This document shows positions 1 to 9,172 of a stretch of DNA of 64,000 nucleotides, piece by piece. The translations under genes and the position numbers were made by a program. How positions within the stretch are numbered: the first letter of the stretch is position 1; the number at the start of each line of letters is the position of its first letter. Below the pieces are notes generated by a model, which made no database searches, was not told the origin of the DNA, and saw only the letters and a list, made by a program, of their open reading frames with translations. The stretch comes from Lachnospiraceae bacterium (GTDB taxonomy: Bacteria > Bacillota_A > Clostridia > Lachnospirales > Lachnospiraceae), in assembly GCA_017391465.1 (NCBI GenBank), contig JAFOYH010000103.1, positions 62,001-126,000 on the forward strand, given 5' to 3'.

Positions 1-1
1 T

Positions 2-301
2 ATTAATTTTGGATTTATTACGGTAACAATTACTTTGATTGTGGGAATTGGTTTTACATATATGTATGTGGCAAAACTTGTCAGTCAAACCGGACAGCAG
101 ATGACGCACAAGCAATCTTTTGGAATGATTGGAATTCTTGCTGTAATTATGCTTGTTTCTGCGGCTTGTGCCATTTATTTGAGTCATATCCATTTGTTTT
201 ATGTGGAATGGTGGCTGCCAGTTTTAATTTTAGCTGTTGTTTATAGCATTATGAGATATTTATATATTCAATATGAAAATAAGTTGGCAAAATCTGCTTG
301 A
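2..301 (+). CDS. C-terminal part of an unrecognised multi-pass membrane protein (cut by window start)
   Basis: The reading frame is open from the left edge, so this is the last 99 residues of a gene that begins outside the window. At least three hydrophobic segments are visible: one at the very start (running into GIGFTYMYVA), one around ILAVIMLVSAACAIYL, and one around WWLPVLILAVVYSIM. The protein ends in a short charged tail. I do not recognise the family; a transporter permease or MFS-like tail is possible but unsupported. It lies just upstream of threonine synthase, whose promoter overlaps its stop codon, so the two are probably transcribed separately. Confidence 0.6.
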   Translation: MNFGFITVTITLIVGIGFTYMYVAKLVSQTGQQMTHKQSFGMIGILAVIMLVSAACAIYLSHIHLFYVEWWLPVLILAVVYSIMRYLYIQYENKLAKSA

Positions 302-326
302 TTATCAATGGAACATGTGTTATACT
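298..326 (+). promoter_or_regulatory. Probable housekeeping promoter of threonine synthase
   Basis: TTGATT (298-303) and TATACT (321-326) are separated by exactly 17 bases and sit about 54 bases before the thrC start codon. Seen by eye only. Confidence 0.55.
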
Positions 327-379
327 GTGGAAAATTAGCGAGCTAAAGTGAAGAAGCGTAAAAGAAAGAGGGATAAAAG

Positions 380-1867
380 ATGGACTTAACATATACAAGC
401 ACACGCGGGCAGGGTGGAACAGTAACCGCATCTCAGGCGATTTTAAAAGGGCTTGCAGATGATGGTGGTTTATATGTGCCTACATCCCTTCCAAAGTTGG
501 AAGTATCTATGGAAAAAATGGCACAGATGAGTTATGCTGAGGTGGCATACGAAGTTATGAAACTGTTTCTTACAGATTTTACAGAGGAAGAGTTGAAGAA
601 CTGTATTGCTAATGCCTACGATTCAAAATTTGATACAGAAATCATTGCACCGATAGTTCAAGCGGATGGTGCATACTATTTGGAACTTTTCCATGGTAAT
701 ACCATTGCTTTTAAGGATATGGCTCTGTCCATTTTGCCACATTTAATGACAACTGCGGCAAAGAAAAATCAAGTAAATAATGAAATCGTAATTCTTACAG
801 CAACTTCTGGTGATACAGGAAAGGCTGCAATGGCTGGTTTTGCAGATGTTCCTGGAACACGAATTATTGTCTTTTATCCAAAAGACGGTGTAAGTCCTGT
901 TCAGGAAAAACAGATGGTCACACAAAAAGGTGAGAATACATTTGTTGTAGGTATTAAAGGTAATTTTGATGACGCTCAGACAGGCGTTAAAAAAATGTTT
1001 AATGATCAGGTACTTGCAGCGGATCTTGCAAAAGCCGGTTTTCAGTTTTCATCTGCCAATTCAATCAATATTGGTCGTTTGGTGCCACAGGTTGTCTATT
1101 ATGTTTATGCATATGCAACATTAGTTAAAAATAATCAGATTAAAAATGGCGATTTGATTAATATTACAGTGCCTACAGGTAACTTTGGAAATATTCTTGC
1201 GGCTTATTATGCAAAACTTATAGGTCTTCCAGTGGATCAATTAATCTGCGCATCGAATACAAATAAAGTTTTATTTGATTTCTTTATAACAGGTACGTAT
1301 GATAAAAAACGAGATTTTATGGTGACATCTTCACCATCTATGGATATTTTAATTTCAAGTAATCTTGAACGTTTAATTTATCGAATTGCTGGAAATGATG
1401 CACAAAAGAATGCGGAAATGATGCAGGCTCTTTCTGGTGCAGGTGAATATACAATTACGGAAGAGATGAAAAAGGGTCTTTCTGATTTTTATGGAAACTA
1501 TGCAGATGAAAAAGAAACTGCAGAATCAATTAAAGATCTTTATGAAAAAACAGGTTATGTGATTGACACACATACGGCTGTAGCAACTTCTGTATATAAA
1601 AAGTATGTAGCAGATACACAGGATACAAAACCAACCATTATTGCATCTACAGCAAGTCCGTATAAGTTCGCTCGAAGTGTTATGAAGGCCATTGATGAAA
1701 AATATGATTCCTTGAGTGAATTTGAGTTGGTTGATGAATTAGTTAAGATTTCCAATACAAAAGAACCGGATGCTGTTAAAGAAATTCGTACAGCACCTGT
1801 TCGTCATAATAATGTATGTGAAGTGGAAGCAATGGAAGCTACTGTAAAAACATGGCTTGGACTTTAA
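380..1867 (+). CDS. thrC: Threonine synthase
   Basis: PLP enzyme that converts O-phosphohomoserine to threonine, the last step of threonine synthesis. The 495-residue length fits the longer thrC class (E. coli and yeast type). The N-terminus reads YTSTRG, and the cofactor lysine is expected at Lys112 in HGNTIAFKD. A PLP-phosphate-binding SGDTGKAA segment and VPTGNFGNILA follow, as in the family. The ATG is preceded by a GA-rich ribosome site (AAAGAGGGA). It is monocistronic between its own promoter and a strong terminator. No threonine or homoserine attenuator is visible. Identification is by motif and overall sequence; I have high confidence in the family. Confidence 0.95.
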   Translation: MDLTYTSTRGQGGTVTASQAILKGLADDGGLYVPTSLPKLEVSMEKMAQMSYAEVAYEVMKLFLTDFTEEELKNCIANAYDSKFDTEIIAPIVQADGAYYLELFHGNTIAFKDMALSILPHLMTTAAKKNQVNNEIVILTATSGDTGKAAMAGFADVPGTRIIVFYPKDGVSPVQEKQMVTQKGENTFVVGIKGNFDDAQTGVKKMFNDQVLAADLAKAGFQFSSANSINIGRLVPQVVYYVYAYATLVKNNQIKNGDLINITVPTGNFGNILAAYYAKLIGLPVDQLICASNTNKVLFDFFITGTYDKKRDFMVTSSPSMDILISSNLERLIYRIAGNDAQKNAEMMQALSGAGEYTITEEMKKGLSDFYGNYADEKETAESIKDLYEKTGYVIDTHTAVATSVYKKYVADTQDTKPTIIASTASPYKFARSVMKAIDEKYDSLSEFELVDELVKISNTKEPDAVKEIRTAPVRHNNVCEVEAMEATVKTWLGL

Positions 1868-1894
1868 TTATTAGTGAATATAATTTATTGTAAA

Positions 1895-1935
1895 AAATTC
1901 TCTGAAACAGATGAGTGTTTCAGAGAATTTTTTTT
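1895..1935 (+). terminator. Rho-independent terminator of thrC
   Basis: A 14-bp perfect stem (1895-1908 with 1917-1930), an 8-base loop and a run of T follow the thrC stop codon by about 30 bases. Confidence 0.9.
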
Positions 1936-2046
1936 AGTATCAAGCATATACTTATAATATCTTAAACAGAGAAACATTGATAATAAAGTATAAAAATAGA
2001 TTAAATGAACGGAATAAATCGACTTTTGTTGAGGTTGGATAGATAC

Positions 2047-2075
2047 TTGAATTTTTTGTCTATTTGGGATATAAT
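2047..2075 (+). promoter_or_regulatory. Promoter of the 6S-like RNA
   Basis: TTGAAT (2047-2052), a 17-base spacer and a perfect TATAAT (2070-2075) predict a start near 2082. This is just before the closing stem of the RNA and is not linked to any protein start. Confidence 0.7.
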
Positions 2076-2081
2076 AAAAAA

Positions 2082-2302
2082 AGAAATAGCCTGGGGTGTA
2101 CGATAATCCTGCTGTTTTGAACCTACATTACTTTATACGGGATTCCATATATCAAGAATATGTCAGGCCTCCGTTTGCAGTGGAAGACAGAAAACTTGAC
2201 GAGGTTGCCCACTTGGCGTCTGTTAGGCGTCAAAAGGTAGGAAACGGCACTCTGGGTATTCATATTAGAATTACGAAAGACGGTTTAAACCGTCTTTTTT
2301 TT
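2082..2302 (+). ncRNA. ssrS: 6S RNA (SsrS-like) with its own promoter and terminator
   Basis: 6S RNA binds the sigma-70-type RNA polymerase holoenzyme and mimics an open promoter. The element between a strong promoter and a terminator has a closing stem formed by 2090-2099 (GCCTGGGGTG) with 2248-2257 (CACTCTGGGT), ten consecutive pairs counting G-U. Internally it carries the TTTTGAACCTAC segment opposite GTCAAAAGGTAGG and a CAGTGG/CCACTT hairpin, which recalls clostridial 6S RNAs. The length of about 180 nt without terminator suits the family. It covers a 76-codon open frame that has no ribosome site and is rejected as a gene. I assign this from memory of the family; a covariance search against the Rfam 6S model would decide. 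Confidence 0.72.
2276..2302 (+). terminator. Terminator of the 6S-like RNA
   Basis: AAAGACGGTTTAAACCGTCTTT hairpin followed by T residues. Confidence 0.85.
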
Positions 2303-2368
2303 ATAGAAATAATGCAAAATACGTAAAGAGCAATAGAATCATATATATTATTTACAGGGAGCGTTATT

Positions 2369-4270
2369 TTGAAAAAATTTTGGATTCAAATCAGTATATT
2401 GGGTGTTGTTTTATCGATATTAGCAGCCTATTATATATTTCTGCGTATGCAATGGATAGAAAATGAGGTCCTATATCGGGCACAAATTGCACGAATGCTG
2501 GCGTTAATCAAATGCGAACCGGATGAGTATGAAAAAAGTCTGGAATCGGCTGAAAATATGGAACTTCCCACAGACGTTTCAAAAAATTCATGGTATAGAA
2601 AATATGTCTCTATTGTCATGGATGAAGGATGGATGAAACTATCAGAAGATTCTCTGTTTCATCCGGGAGATGTGTTTTCTTATGGAGATTTAAAAGAAAT
2701 AATGCAATCTTTTTATATTACGGAGGAATCGCTTTCTTTTTCGGTGAAATATCGACAGGATGATGGTATGGTACAAAAAAAACAATGGCATGAAATATTG
2801 GATCTTATTGTTGTTAATGAGCAACGGGTTCAGAAGCATACATATGTTATTTACGACACATCAGGTACATCCAGTAATCTTGAACCATGGCAGGTGAAAA
2901 CAGATCAAGGTATAAAAAATGCAGAAGGTTTGGTTATGGATAAGTATATTGGACAATGTATTCAGGTATATACGGTTGGTGATTATATTTTGGATGTGAT
3001 TGATGTCGTTGAAGGTCATATGAATCAGCCTGAAAGTGACAATGAATCGGAAAGGATTCGTGTGATTCTTCATGAGAACGATGGTGAATACGAACATCAA
3101 TGGATAAGTCTGACCTCAGATCAGGTCTTTTATGTTATGAATAATGATTCTGTTTGGAAATATGATCCGGGAATCCCTGTTGAATTTAATAAAGATGATT
3201 CTATTTTCGACAAGGGCGAAGTGCGAATTAAAACAGAAAATTCAGATGGGAAACTCAAAATATTGTCTTTGGAGCGCAGCTGTGGTACGCCTTCCTATGA
3301 CGGTGAGATTATTTTGCAGAGAGGGAAAGAAAAAATCATCATTATAAATGAGGTAAACCTTGAAGATTATGTGGCAGGGGTTTTGCCTGGAGAAATGCCG
3401 GTTACCTATGATGCTGAAGCCTTAAAAGCACAAGCTGTTTGCATAAGAACATATGCAAAAAGATCTCTTGGATCGCAGTTTAGGGATTATCCTGCTCACG
3501 TAGATGACACGGTGTCGACACAAGTATACAATAATCAGCTTGCGTGTAAAGAAAGTGTTCAGGCTGCCATGGAAACGGAAGGAATCGTGTTAAAAAATCA
3601 GGAGGGTTATACACCAACGTATTTTTTTTCTACATCATGCGGACATACTTCTTCAGCAGAAGATATATGGTTTGATGAGACAAATAATAAGATAAAAGGA
3701 ACCCGTACCGTATTTTTGGCAAAGGAACCCATGGATTTCAATCTGGCTGATGAAAATCAGTTTCGTGAATTTATAGATCTGGCAAATCATGTGGAATATT
3801 TTGAATATAATTTACCATGGTTTCGCTGGCAGGTATTTATATCTGATGAAACAATTGAGAAAAAAATAAAGGAACAGACAGGAACAGATATTGGGAATTT
3901 ATGTGGCATTCAGATTTTAGAAAGAGCCCCAAGTGGTGTCATTAAATCTCTTTTAATTGAAGGCGATGAAGGAGAAAAAACAATTTATGGAGAATTTTCT
4001 ATTCGAGAGATTTTTTCACCCGAGGGCGTCGAGTTGAGAAGTCATACAGGAACTGTAGTCACAGACTGGAAACTTTTGCCAAGTGGCTATTTTTATATGG
4101 ATATGTTGTACGAATTCGATCAATGCGAAGGTTATTTGATTCATGGCGGTGGTTATGGTCATGGTTGTGGTCTGAGTCAGAATGGTGCCATGAAGATGGC
4201 AGAAATGGGAAAGTCGTATGATGAAATATTAGCTTATTTTTTCTCTGATTCCAATATAGTTAAAGAATAA
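2369..4270 (+). CDS. SpoIID/LytB-domain protein with long N-terminal extension
   Basis: The C-terminal half (about residues 325-630) is a SpoIID-type lytic transglycosylase domain, which cleaves glycan strands during spore engulfment in sporulating Firmicutes. Visible hallmarks are LEDYVAGVLPGEMP (the glutamate near residue 341 is the expected catalytic acid), ALKAQAVCIRTYA, the FSTSCGHTSSAEDIW segment and the closing GYGHGCGLSQNGA. One N-terminal transmembrane helix (about 5-25) would anchor it outside the cell. Residues 30-320 match nothing I recognise. Classical SpoIID is only about 340 residues, so this is the larger variant. The start is TTG, chosen because ACAGGGA lies 8 bases upstream and no ATG fits. 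It is flanked by a terminator on each side, so it is probably a single-gene unit. Confidence 0.85.
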   Translation: MKKFWIQISILGVVLSILAAYYIFLRMQWIENEVLYRAQIARMLALIKCEPDEYEKSLESAENMELPTDVSKNSWYRKYVSIVMDEGWMKLSEDSLFHPGDVFSYGDLKEIMQSFYITEESLSFSVKYRQDDGMVQKKQWHEILDLIVVNEQRVQKHTYVIYDTSGTSSNLEPWQVKTDQGIKNAEGLVMDKYIGQCIQVYTVGDYILDVIDVVEGHMNQPESDNESERIRVILHENDGEYEHQWISLTSDQVFYVMNNDSVWKYDPGIPVEFNKDDSIFDKGEVRIKTENSDGKLKILSLERSCGTPSYDGEIILQRGKEKIIIINEVNLEDYVAGVLPGEMPVTYDAEALKAQAVCIRTYAKRSLGSQFRDYPAHVDDTVSTQVYNNQLACKESVQAAMETEGIVLKNQEGYTPTYFFSTSCGHTSSAEDIWFDETNNKIKGTRTVFLAKEPMDFNLADENQFREFIDLANHVEYFEYNLPWFRWQVFISDETIEKKIKEQTGTDIGNLCGIQILERAPSGVIKSLLIEGDEGEKTIYGEFSIREIFSPEGVELRSHTGTVVTDWKLLPSGYFYMDMLYEFDQCEGYLIHGGGYGHGCGLSQNGAMKMAEMGKSYDEILAYFFSDSNIVKE

Positions 4271-4286
4271 AAAAACTGACATAGAA

Positions 4287-4313
4287 GGCTGCTCGTGAGT
4301 AAAGCGAGCAGCC
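4287..4313. terminator. Bidirectional hairpin between convergent spoIID-like and yihY-like genes
   Basis: GGCTGCTCG (4287-4295) pairs perfectly with CGAGCAGCC (4305-4313). T-rich sequence follows on both strands and the flanking genes converge here. Confidence 0.75.
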
Positions 4314-4326
4314 AGAATATTTTGTA

Positions 4327-5154
4327 TTAATAATCATCTTCAGAAACATAGGTCATAAACAGAAAATTAATTTCTGCTCCAATAAAAAAAAGATACATGA
4401 GTAAATATAAATAAATCAAAAAAAGAATGATGTAGGAAAGACTTCCATACATATATGAATTCATGGAAGATGAATCGACATATAAAGAAAAAATATAAGC
4501 ACTAATCATCCAGGAAAAAGATGTAAATACAGCACCTGGTAATTGCCGTGTAACGTGTTGGTGTCTGGCTGGTAAAAAGGTATAAAAGAGTGTAAAAATG
4601 ATAAAGAATATGCCAAAAGCTACGAATGTGCGTAACATTGTTAAAATATGTGCAGGTCTGGAAAGATAAACAAAGTTAACATAGAGAAGGTTATAAATTC
4701 GATTGCCAAATACAAGGAATAACATGGTAAACACGATAACTAATGCAAATAAAATGGTATAGAGCATTGCTTTTATACGCAGTTCAAAATAATTACGGTC
4801 ATCTTCAAGATCATAGATGGTGTTCAATCCGTTTGAAAGGACAAGTGTGCCTTTACCTGCTGTCCAGATTGTGATTATTAAGGATACAGATAACAGGGCT
4901 TTTCCGGATTCGACATGGATATCGTAAAAAACAGATTGGATCAAAGGTTCATAAGATTCTGGAATAATATAATAAAGTGTATCAAGAATGTCTTTCAGTT
5001 CAATTGGTAAATGCTGGATAAGTGTCAGCAAAAATAAAAGAAAAGGTATGACGGATAATACCGTGAAATAGGCAGATTGGCCGGCATAAGCAGATACATG
5101 ATCATGACGTAATTTGTGTATGATTTTATGAATTCGATGCTTGGATAATCTCAT
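4327..5154 (-). CDS. YihY/BrkB-family multi-pass membrane protein
   Basis: A 275-residue integral membrane protein of the YihY/virulence factor BrkB family. Family signs are the N-terminal AGQSAYFTVLSVIPFLLFL segment, a central SLIITIWTAGKG motif and PGAVFTSFSWMISAYIFS. About six transmembrane helices are visible, with a short basic N-terminus. The family's function is not settled; old RNase BN annotations of it are considered wrong. The start ATG has GGGAGG about 8 bases upstream. It converges on the spoIID-like gene and has no evident operon partner. Confidence 0.88.
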   Translation of the reverse strand: MRLSKHRIHKIIHKLRHDHVSAYAGQSAYFTVLSVIPFLLFLLTLIQHLPIELKDILDTLYYIIPESYEPLIQSVFYDIHVESGKALLSVSLIITIWTAGKGTLVLSNGLNTIYDLEDDRNYFELRIKAMLYTILFALVIVFTMLFLVFGNRIYNLLYVNFVYLSRPAHILTMLRTFVAFGIFFIIFTLFYTFLPARHQHVTRQLPGAVFTSFSWMISAYIFSLYVDSSSMNSYMYGSLSYIILFLIYLYLLMYLFFIGAEINFLFMTYVSEDDY

Positions 5155-5280
5155 GTGCAGACCTCCCTTCTTAGTATATCTCTATATTTTGATATTATCA
5201 CGAGAGGAAAAAAATAACAATATAAGCGAAAAAAGACAAAATATAGAGAGGATTTGAATACAAATTCAAAACTAAATTGC

Positions 5281-5309
5281 TTGTCTTTAAATTAAAAATG
5301 TGTTAGTAT
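5281..5309 (+). promoter_or_regulatory. Promoter of the phenylalanine T-box leader
   Basis: TTGTCT (5281-5286), 17-base spacer, TAGTAT (5304-5309). The predicted start is near 5316, where the T-box leader begins. Confidence 0.6.
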
Positions 5310-5315
5310 ATGTTC

Positions 5316-5590
5316 ATATATGGTTATCGGCGAAGAATATGTGTAAGTAGTGTAGATTGTTTTTTATTCAGAGAGTGGATGTCGTAGGCTGTGAGCATCC
5401 TGTAGATATTTTTACATGAATTTCAGCATAGGAGCTTCTTGTGAATATAAGCAAGATGTAGTCACTGCATTAAAGTGAATAAAAGTGCAGAAGATGTTCC
5501 AGATATTGTGTAAACAATGGATAATGGACATTTTCCTGAATTTGGGTGGTACCGCGATTGATCTCGTCTCATTGTTGACGGGATTTTTTT
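5316..5590 (+). promoter_or_regulatory. T-box riboswitch (phenylalanine) controlling pheS-pheT
   Basis: The conserved T-box sequence GGGTGGTACCGCG lies at 5544-5556. It is followed by a terminator hairpin, ATCTCGTC paired with GACGGGAT (one G-U), and a T-run (5561-5590). An uncharged tRNA pairing with the T-box sequence would favour the antiterminator. The stem I region holds a GAATTTCAG segment whose TTC (5422-5424) is the likely phenylalanine specifier, consistent with the downstream genes. The exact specifier position is inferred, not folded. The leader fills the otherwise gene-free stretch 5155-5697. Confidence 0.9.
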
Positions 5591-5697
5591 ATTCTATAGA
5601 AAAGTTCTTAGAACATCTTATAGATAAAAACGATCCGCTAAGGACACTTTGTTGAATCATAAAATCAATGGAAAATAGAAAGATAGGAGATATGAAC

Positions 5698-6714
5698 ATG
5701 AACATGGATGCAATTAAAACCGAATATCAGGCAGAATTGTCATTGGTTGAAAATTCAAAACAGCTTGGGGATTTCTGGGCAAAATATCTTGGAAAAGGTG
5801 GAAAAATCCAGGGTTTAATGGGCGGAATTAAAAGCGTTCCTAAAGAAGAGAAGAAAGCATATGGCCAGGCAGTTAATGAAATTAAAAACTGGGCACAGAA
5901 GCTTTACGATGATAAGAAAGAAGAGATGGACAAAAAGGCCATGCTTGATCGTTATGATGACGAAGCATTGGATGTAACACTTCCTGTGAAAGAAAGACCT
6001 GCAGGAAACCTTCATCCATTAACATGTATTCGTAATGAAATCATTGATGTATTTGCAGGCATGGGTTTTGATGTATTTGCAGGTCCTGAAATTGAAGATG
6101 ATGATCATAACTTTACTCGTTTAAATGTGTTAAAAGATCATCCATCCAGAGATATGCAGGACACATTCTGGTTAACTGAAGACTTATTACTTCGTACACA
6201 TACATCCCCTGGACAGATTCGCGTGATGGATACAACGAAACCTCCAATTAAAGTGTTGGTTCCTGGTAAAGTCTTCCGTTCCGACAGCGATGCTACACAT
6301 TCGCCAATGTTCAGCCAGATGGAAGGTCTTGTTGTGGATGATCATATTACACTTTGTGATTTACAGGGTATGTTAGATCGTTTTGTTAAGGCTTTATTCT
6401 CTGATGAAGCGAAAACACGTCTGCGTCCATCCTATTTCCCATTTACAGAACCATCTGTAGAAGTTGATGTCAGCTGTTTTAAATGTGGCGGTAAAGGATG
6501 TTCCCTTTGTAAGGGTACTGGCTGGATTGAAGTACTTGGCGGAGGCGTAGTCAATAAGAAAGTTTTGGAAAACTGTAATATTGATTCTACAAAATATTCC
6601 GGCCTTGCTTTCGGTATTGGTATCGAACGTATTGCTATGCTCAAATATGGTATTAACCATATGGGTAAATTGTTTGAAAATGACATCGAATTCTTAAAAC
6701 AGTTCAAGGCTTAA
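5698..6714 (+). CDS. pheS: Phenylalanyl-tRNA synthetase alpha subunit
   Basis: Catalytic subunit of the cytosolic (alpha-beta)2 enzyme that charges tRNA-Phe. From the chosen ATG the protein has 338 residues, the normal length. Seen are an N-terminal coiled-coil tRNA-binding arm, motif 2 (KVFRSDSDATHSPMFSQMEG) and motif 3 (LAFGIGIERIAMLKYG). A cysteine cluster, CFKCGGKGCSLCKGTGW, is common in clostridial PheS. Upstream in-frame ATGs at 5668 and 5692 were rejected because AGGAGA (5685-5690) is correctly spaced (7 bases) only for 5698. It is followed by pheT after 18 bases, and the pair is under the Phe T-box. Confidence 0.97.
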   Translation: MNMDAIKTEYQAELSLVENSKQLGDFWAKYLGKGGKIQGLMGGIKSVPKEEKKAYGQAVNEIKNWAQKLYDDKKEEMDKKAMLDRYDDEALDVTLPVKERPAGNLHPLTCIRNEIIDVFAGMGFDVFAGPEIEDDDHNFTRLNVLKDHPSRDMQDTFWLTEDLLLRTHTSPGQIRVMDTTKPPIKVLVPGKVFRSDSDATHSPMFSQMEGLVVDDHITLCDLQGMLDRFVKALFSDEAKTRLRPSYFPFTEPSVEVDVSCFKCGGKGCSLCKGTGWIEVLGGGVVNKKVLENCNIDSTKYSGLAFGIGIERIAMLKYGINHMGKLFENDIEFLKQFKA

Positions 6715-6732
6715 TCGGAGGGGATAGATCAT

Positions 6733-9144
6733 ATGAAAGTATTATATAGTTGGTTAAAAGAATATGTAGATATTGACATTAGTCCAAAGGAATTAGAGGA
6801 AAAACTTTTTTCCGTTGGTTTCGAAGTTGAAGGTATGGACTATTTAGGCGAAAATTTTGAAAATGTTGTTGTCGGTCAGATTACATCTATGGAACATTAT
6901 GAAGGTACACATTTACAGATCTGTCATGTGGATTGTGGTGATAAAGGCAATGACCATTTGATTTTAACAGGCGCAGACAACGTATTTGTAGGTGCTAAAG
7001 TTCCGGCAGCTTTAGTCGGTGCAAAACTTCCATGTGGTTTAGACATTCAGCCGCGTAAAATGGTTGATATGATGTCTTACGGTATGCTTTGTTCCGGTGC
7101 TGAGATGGAATTAGATGCTCAGTGGTATCCAGGCGCAGATGTGAATGGTATTATGATTTTAGATGCTGATGCACCACTTGGTATGGAAATGAGAGAATAT
7201 CTGGATATGGATGACTATCTTTTTGATATTTCCATTACAGCAAACCGTCCGGACTGTCAGTCTGTTGTAGGACTTGCTAAAGAGGTTGCAGCTGCACTCA
7301 ATAAGCCATTTAAAGCTCCGGACATGAGTTATACAGAAGATGGAACAATCAACGAAGACATCAGCATTACAGTGGTTGATCAGGATTTATGCCCAAGATA
7401 TTTAGGTCATTATATTTATGATGTAAAGAATATGGAATCTCCACTTTGGATGAAACGTCGTTTGATCGCGGTTGGTCATAATGCTATTAATGCCATGGTT
7501 GATATTACAAACTATGTTCTTGTAGAAATTGGTCAGCCTATGCATGCATTTGATATGAGCACATTAGAAGGTTCCTCCATTGTAGTACGTCGTGCTGCAG
7601 AAGGTGAAGAACTTATTACTTTAGATGAAAAGACACGTGTTCTTAATCCAAACAATCTTTTAATTTGTGATAAAGTCAAAGGTGTTGGTCTTGCAGGTGT
7701 TATGGGCGGATTAAACAGTGAGATTAAAGAAACAACAGAAAAAGTTATTTTTGAATCTGCAAAATTTTTAAAAGACAACGTTCGTAAGACATCCAGAGGT
7801 CTTGGCCTTCGTTCCGATGCTGCAGCCAGATTTGAAAAAGGTATCGATGAATACACTGTAGAATGTGGTATGGCTCGTGCTTTAAATCTGACACAAACAT
7901 TAGGTGTAGCAAAGATCAGCTCCAGTCACTTTGATGTATCTGCAGGTGCGTCTAGAGAAAAGAGAGTTATTTATGTTGAAACAGCCAAAGTGAACGATGT
8001 CCTTGGTATTGAAGTTCCGGAAGAAGAAATGGTAAAAATTCTTACAGCACTTCAGTTTGATGTAGAATTAAATGATGGTGTACTTACACTTGCAGTTCCT
8101 AGATACCGTGAAGATATTGAAAACTATCAGGATATTGCTGAAGAAGTTATTCGTGAATACGGTTATGACAAAGTTATTCCTACATTCTTAAATGATGCAA
8201 AAGTTACAAATGGCGGTTTAAATCCATATCAGGCAAAAGAACTTGCTGTGAAACAGTATTTATGTACTCAGGGATATTATGAAATTCAGACAATTGCTAT
8301 GACAGCAAAAACAGAATTTGATGAATTCTTAATTCCTGAAGATGCATCTGAAAGAAATGTTGTAGAACTCTTAAATCCAATTACAGAAAACTTAAGCATT
8401 ATGCGTACACTTATGGCACCTGCGATGGTACGTGTCATTGAAAATAATATTAAGAACGGCAATGAAGATATGCGTTTCTTCGAAATGGCAAATATTTATC
8501 TTCCAAAGGCATTGCCACTTACAGAGCCACCAGTAGAAAAGAAGATGATTTGTCTTGGAACATGCGGTGTTTCCGAAGATTTCTTTGCTATGAAAGAAAC
8601 ATTAGAAAGCTTTGCAGCTTACAATGATCTCGAATTTGTTTACAAAAGAGGTAATGTACCATATCTTCATCCAGGCAGAACAGCAGAAGTTTACTGCAAA
8701 GGTCAGAAGATTGGTCATTTTGGACAGTTGCGTTATGAAATCATCAACGGTTTGAATATCGCAGGCGGTAAAAAAGCAGATACAAAGATTTTTATTGCGG
8801 AAATCGATTACAGTGTATTATACGATCTCTTTAAAAAGGCTATTAAATATACACCGGAAACAGGTTTCAAAGCAAATAGCCGTGATATCTCTGTATTAAT
8901 TGATAAAAAAGTAGAATGTGGAACAACCATTGATCTCATTAAATCCTGCGATGATTTAATCAAAAAAGTCAGCTTGTTCGATATTTTTGAAAGTGAAAAA
9001 TTAGGTGCAGATAAGAAGAGTATGGCATTTAATATTAAACTTGCATCGGATCAGGAAGATGTAACAGATGCTATGACAGATGCCATTATGGAAAAAGTTC
9101 TTAAAGCGCTCAATGATGCATTCGGAGCTCAGATGCGTGCTTAA
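6733..9144 (+). CDS. pheT: Phenylalanyl-tRNA synthetase beta subunit
   Basis: Beta subunit (803 residues) that binds tRNA-Phe and edits mischarged Tyr-tRNA-Phe. Domain order follows the family: an N-terminal tRNA-binding OB domain (about 40-150, with VVVGQITSMEHYEGTHLQIC), the B3/B4 editing region (about 205-390), the B5 domain with conserved EEVIREYGYDKV, a catalytic-like domain, and a C-terminal FDX-ACB anticodon-binding domain starting near NSRDISVLI. GGAGGGG precedes the ATG. It shares the T-box operon with pheS; queA follows after 28 bases and could be read through, as no terminator is seen. Confidence 0.97.
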   Translation: MKVLYSWLKEYVDIDISPKELEEKLFSVGFEVEGMDYLGENFENVVVGQITSMEHYEGTHLQICHVDCGDKGNDHLILTGADNVFVGAKVPAALVGAKLPCGLDIQPRKMVDMMSYGMLCSGAEMELDAQWYPGADVNGIMILDADAPLGMEMREYLDMDDYLFDISITANRPDCQSVVGLAKEVAAALNKPFKAPDMSYTEDGTINEDISITVVDQDLCPRYLGHYIYDVKNMESPLWMKRRLIAVGHNAINAMVDITNYVLVEIGQPMHAFDMSTLEGSSIVVRRAAEGEELITLDEKTRVLNPNNLLICDKVKGVGLAGVMGGLNSEIKETTEKVIFESAKFLKDNVRKTSRGLGLRSDAAARFEKGIDEYTVECGMARALNLTQTLGVAKISSSHFDVSAGASREKRVIYVETAKVNDVLGIEVPEEEMVKILTALQFDVELNDGVLTLAVPRYREDIENYQDIAEEVIREYGYDKVIPTFLNDAKVTNGGLNPYQAKELAVKQYLCTQGYYEIQTIAMTAKTEFDEFLIPEDASERNVVELLNPITENLSIMRTLMAPAMVRVIENNIKNGNEDMRFFEMANIYLPKALPLTEPPVEKKMICLGTCGVSEDFFAMKETLESFAAYNDLEFVYKRGNVPYLHPGRTAEVYCKGQKIGHFGQLRYEIINGLNIAGGKKADTKIFIAEIDYSVLYDLFKKAIKYTPETGFKANSRDISVLIDKKVECGTTIDLIKSCDDLIKKVSLFDIFESEKLGADKKSMAFNIKLASDQEDVTDAMTDAIMEKVLKALNDAFGAQMRA

Positions 9145-9172
9145 TCTGCCGTATATTTAAAGGAAAGATTTT

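Noticed and set aside
2096..2326. 76-codon open frame over the 6S-like RNA
   Set aside because: No ribosome site, odd codon use, and it runs through the RNA stems and terminator.
8400..9100. Antisense frames within pheT, leuS, fusA-type and other conserved genes
   Set aside because: All are shadows of strongly conserved coding frames on the other strand or frame and lack ribosome sites.
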